A DNA stretch of 64,000 nucleotides from positions 12,719,267-12,783,266 of the forward strand of contig NC_033628.1 in assembly GCF_001540865.1 (NCBI RefSeq), read 5' to 3'. The notes under the pieces were generated by a model. That model did not search any database. It was not told the DNA's origin and saw nothing but the letters and a program-made list of their open reading frames with translations. Each line of letters opens with the position of its first letter. Within the stretch, counting starts at the first letter, position 1. The DNA comes from Ananas comosus (lineage: Eukaryota; Streptophyta; Magnoliopsida; Poales; Bromeliaceae). The position numbers and the translations under genes are program-made. Below, piece by piece: positions 63,280 through 64,000 of this stretch.

Positions 63280-64000
63280 TTTTTTTTTTGAGAAATAGGT
63301 AGCAAGCTACCTGCTTCATTCATTAAGCAAAATGAATTTAGCATACATTTTGGAAGCAGCTAGGGCCTCCGAACCGAGGGAACAAGAGAAAGAAAGAAAG
63401 GAGAAAAATAAGCGAAAAAACCAGGTCCGTGAGACCCAGTAAACACGAGCAAACCAAAATCAACAAAGGGGAACCGCGAGCAGAGCACCTAGCCCGGGTG
63501 ATATTCAAAGTGCTTCGTTCCAGGCTTCAAGCAAAACGGCGACACGTTCGAGAGCCCTGGAAACATTAAGGGCCACGTCGCGGAAGCAAATGCCGTTGCG
63601 CTCCGTCCAGACGACCCACCAAATTGCCGCCAACTTGGTTAACAATTTTGATCTTGTAACGGCCTCGGGGATGTCCGAGATGAGTGTCCACAGGTGGCAA
63701 ACATCCCCCACTTCCGAAATCTCCTCCTCTAGAACTCCTGCTTTAAAACGAAGAAATTTGACAACGATACAGTCGTGGAATAGGTGGTCGACGGTTTCGG
63801 CTAGTAACACACAAAACCTGCAGTGCTGATCCACGATGCACCCTCGGCGAAGCAATCTGTCTGCCGTAGGTAATCTCTTTCGTAGTAGAATCCAAATGAA
63901 AACTTTGTGTTTGAGCGGGATTTTTAACCCCCATAGGTGGTCGTACGAAGTATCAATCTGTCCTCCGTCGGTGATGAATTCATAAAGAGATTTGACGGTA
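63280..64000 (-). mobile_element. LINE (non-LTR retrotransposon) 3' part, antisense in the MPC intron
   Basis: The minus strand has an open frame entering from the right window edge to a stop at about 63505, encoding LKIPLKHKVFIWILLRKRLP...RRGCIVDQHCRFCVLLAETVDHLFHDC, the zinc-binding (zf-RVT) domain near the end of plant LINE reverse-transcriptase proteins. The minus-strand 3' UTR then contains AATGAATGAAGCAGGTAGC and a tail of about 14 A's (plus-strand T tract at 63280-63293). The frame is intact in the part seen. The 5' part and second target-site copy lie outside the window. Confidence 0.88.

Overview
The window is nuclear DNA from a flowering plant, most likely a monocot. Genes have many short GT-AG introns, AT-rich intergenic DNA, many (GA)n and (TA)n microsatellites, and small TIR elements. 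Several genes (the ATL RING gene, ALG8, the BOI-type RING gene) have very GC-rich coding sequence, a commelinid trait; a bromeliad such as pineapple would fit, but no marker here fixes the species. Nothing bacterial, organellar or viral was seen.

Layout. 919-10058 (+) holds the last 28 visible exons of the NMD helicase UPF1; its 5' end lies before the window. It converges on 12091-15506 (-), a six-exon gene for a small conserved protein (At5g43822-like, possibly related to human C1orf109/AIRIM). Two tandem class III peroxidases follow: a complete one (16788-18220, +) and a second (20454-21626, +) whose first exon is lost at an assembly gap. 22257-24658 (-) is a chloroplast 10 kDa chaperonin whose middle exons carry several small indels. 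27587-28750 (-) is an intronless ATL-type RING-H2 E3 ligase. 34501-37136 (-) is ALG8, the ER glucosyltransferase of N-glycan assembly. About 15 kb of gene-poor DNA follows, up to a BOI/SBP1-type RING E3 ligase (52417-53815, +). The right end has a divergent pair: RAF2 (Rubisco assembly factor / pterin-dehydratase-like; 58895-60839, -) and a mitochondrial pyruvate carrier gene (5' UTR near 61570; coding from 62436, +). The carrier gene runs off the window, and a LINE lies antisense in its third visible intron.

The genes are independent housekeeping or stress genes; there is no operon or pathway cluster. RAF2 and the chloroplast chaperonin both serve plastid protein assembly, but I infer no link from proximity.

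The most useful second-look items are structural. Four single-N gaps (15995, 20453, 42131, 57150) each lie at a duplicated, inverted or microsatellite junction, and two join near-identical copies that look like both haplotypes placed in series. The chaperonin exons are frame-disrupted. The At5g43822-like gene has a GC-AG intron and a 48-bp exon. Other items are a 5'-truncated LINE with clear target-site duplications, an element whose inverted repeats end in (CT)n(TA)n, a foldback family with one copy in the RAF2-MPC divergent promoter, and telomere-like repeats within or beside three genes. I found no convincing evidence of a previously undescribed biological system.
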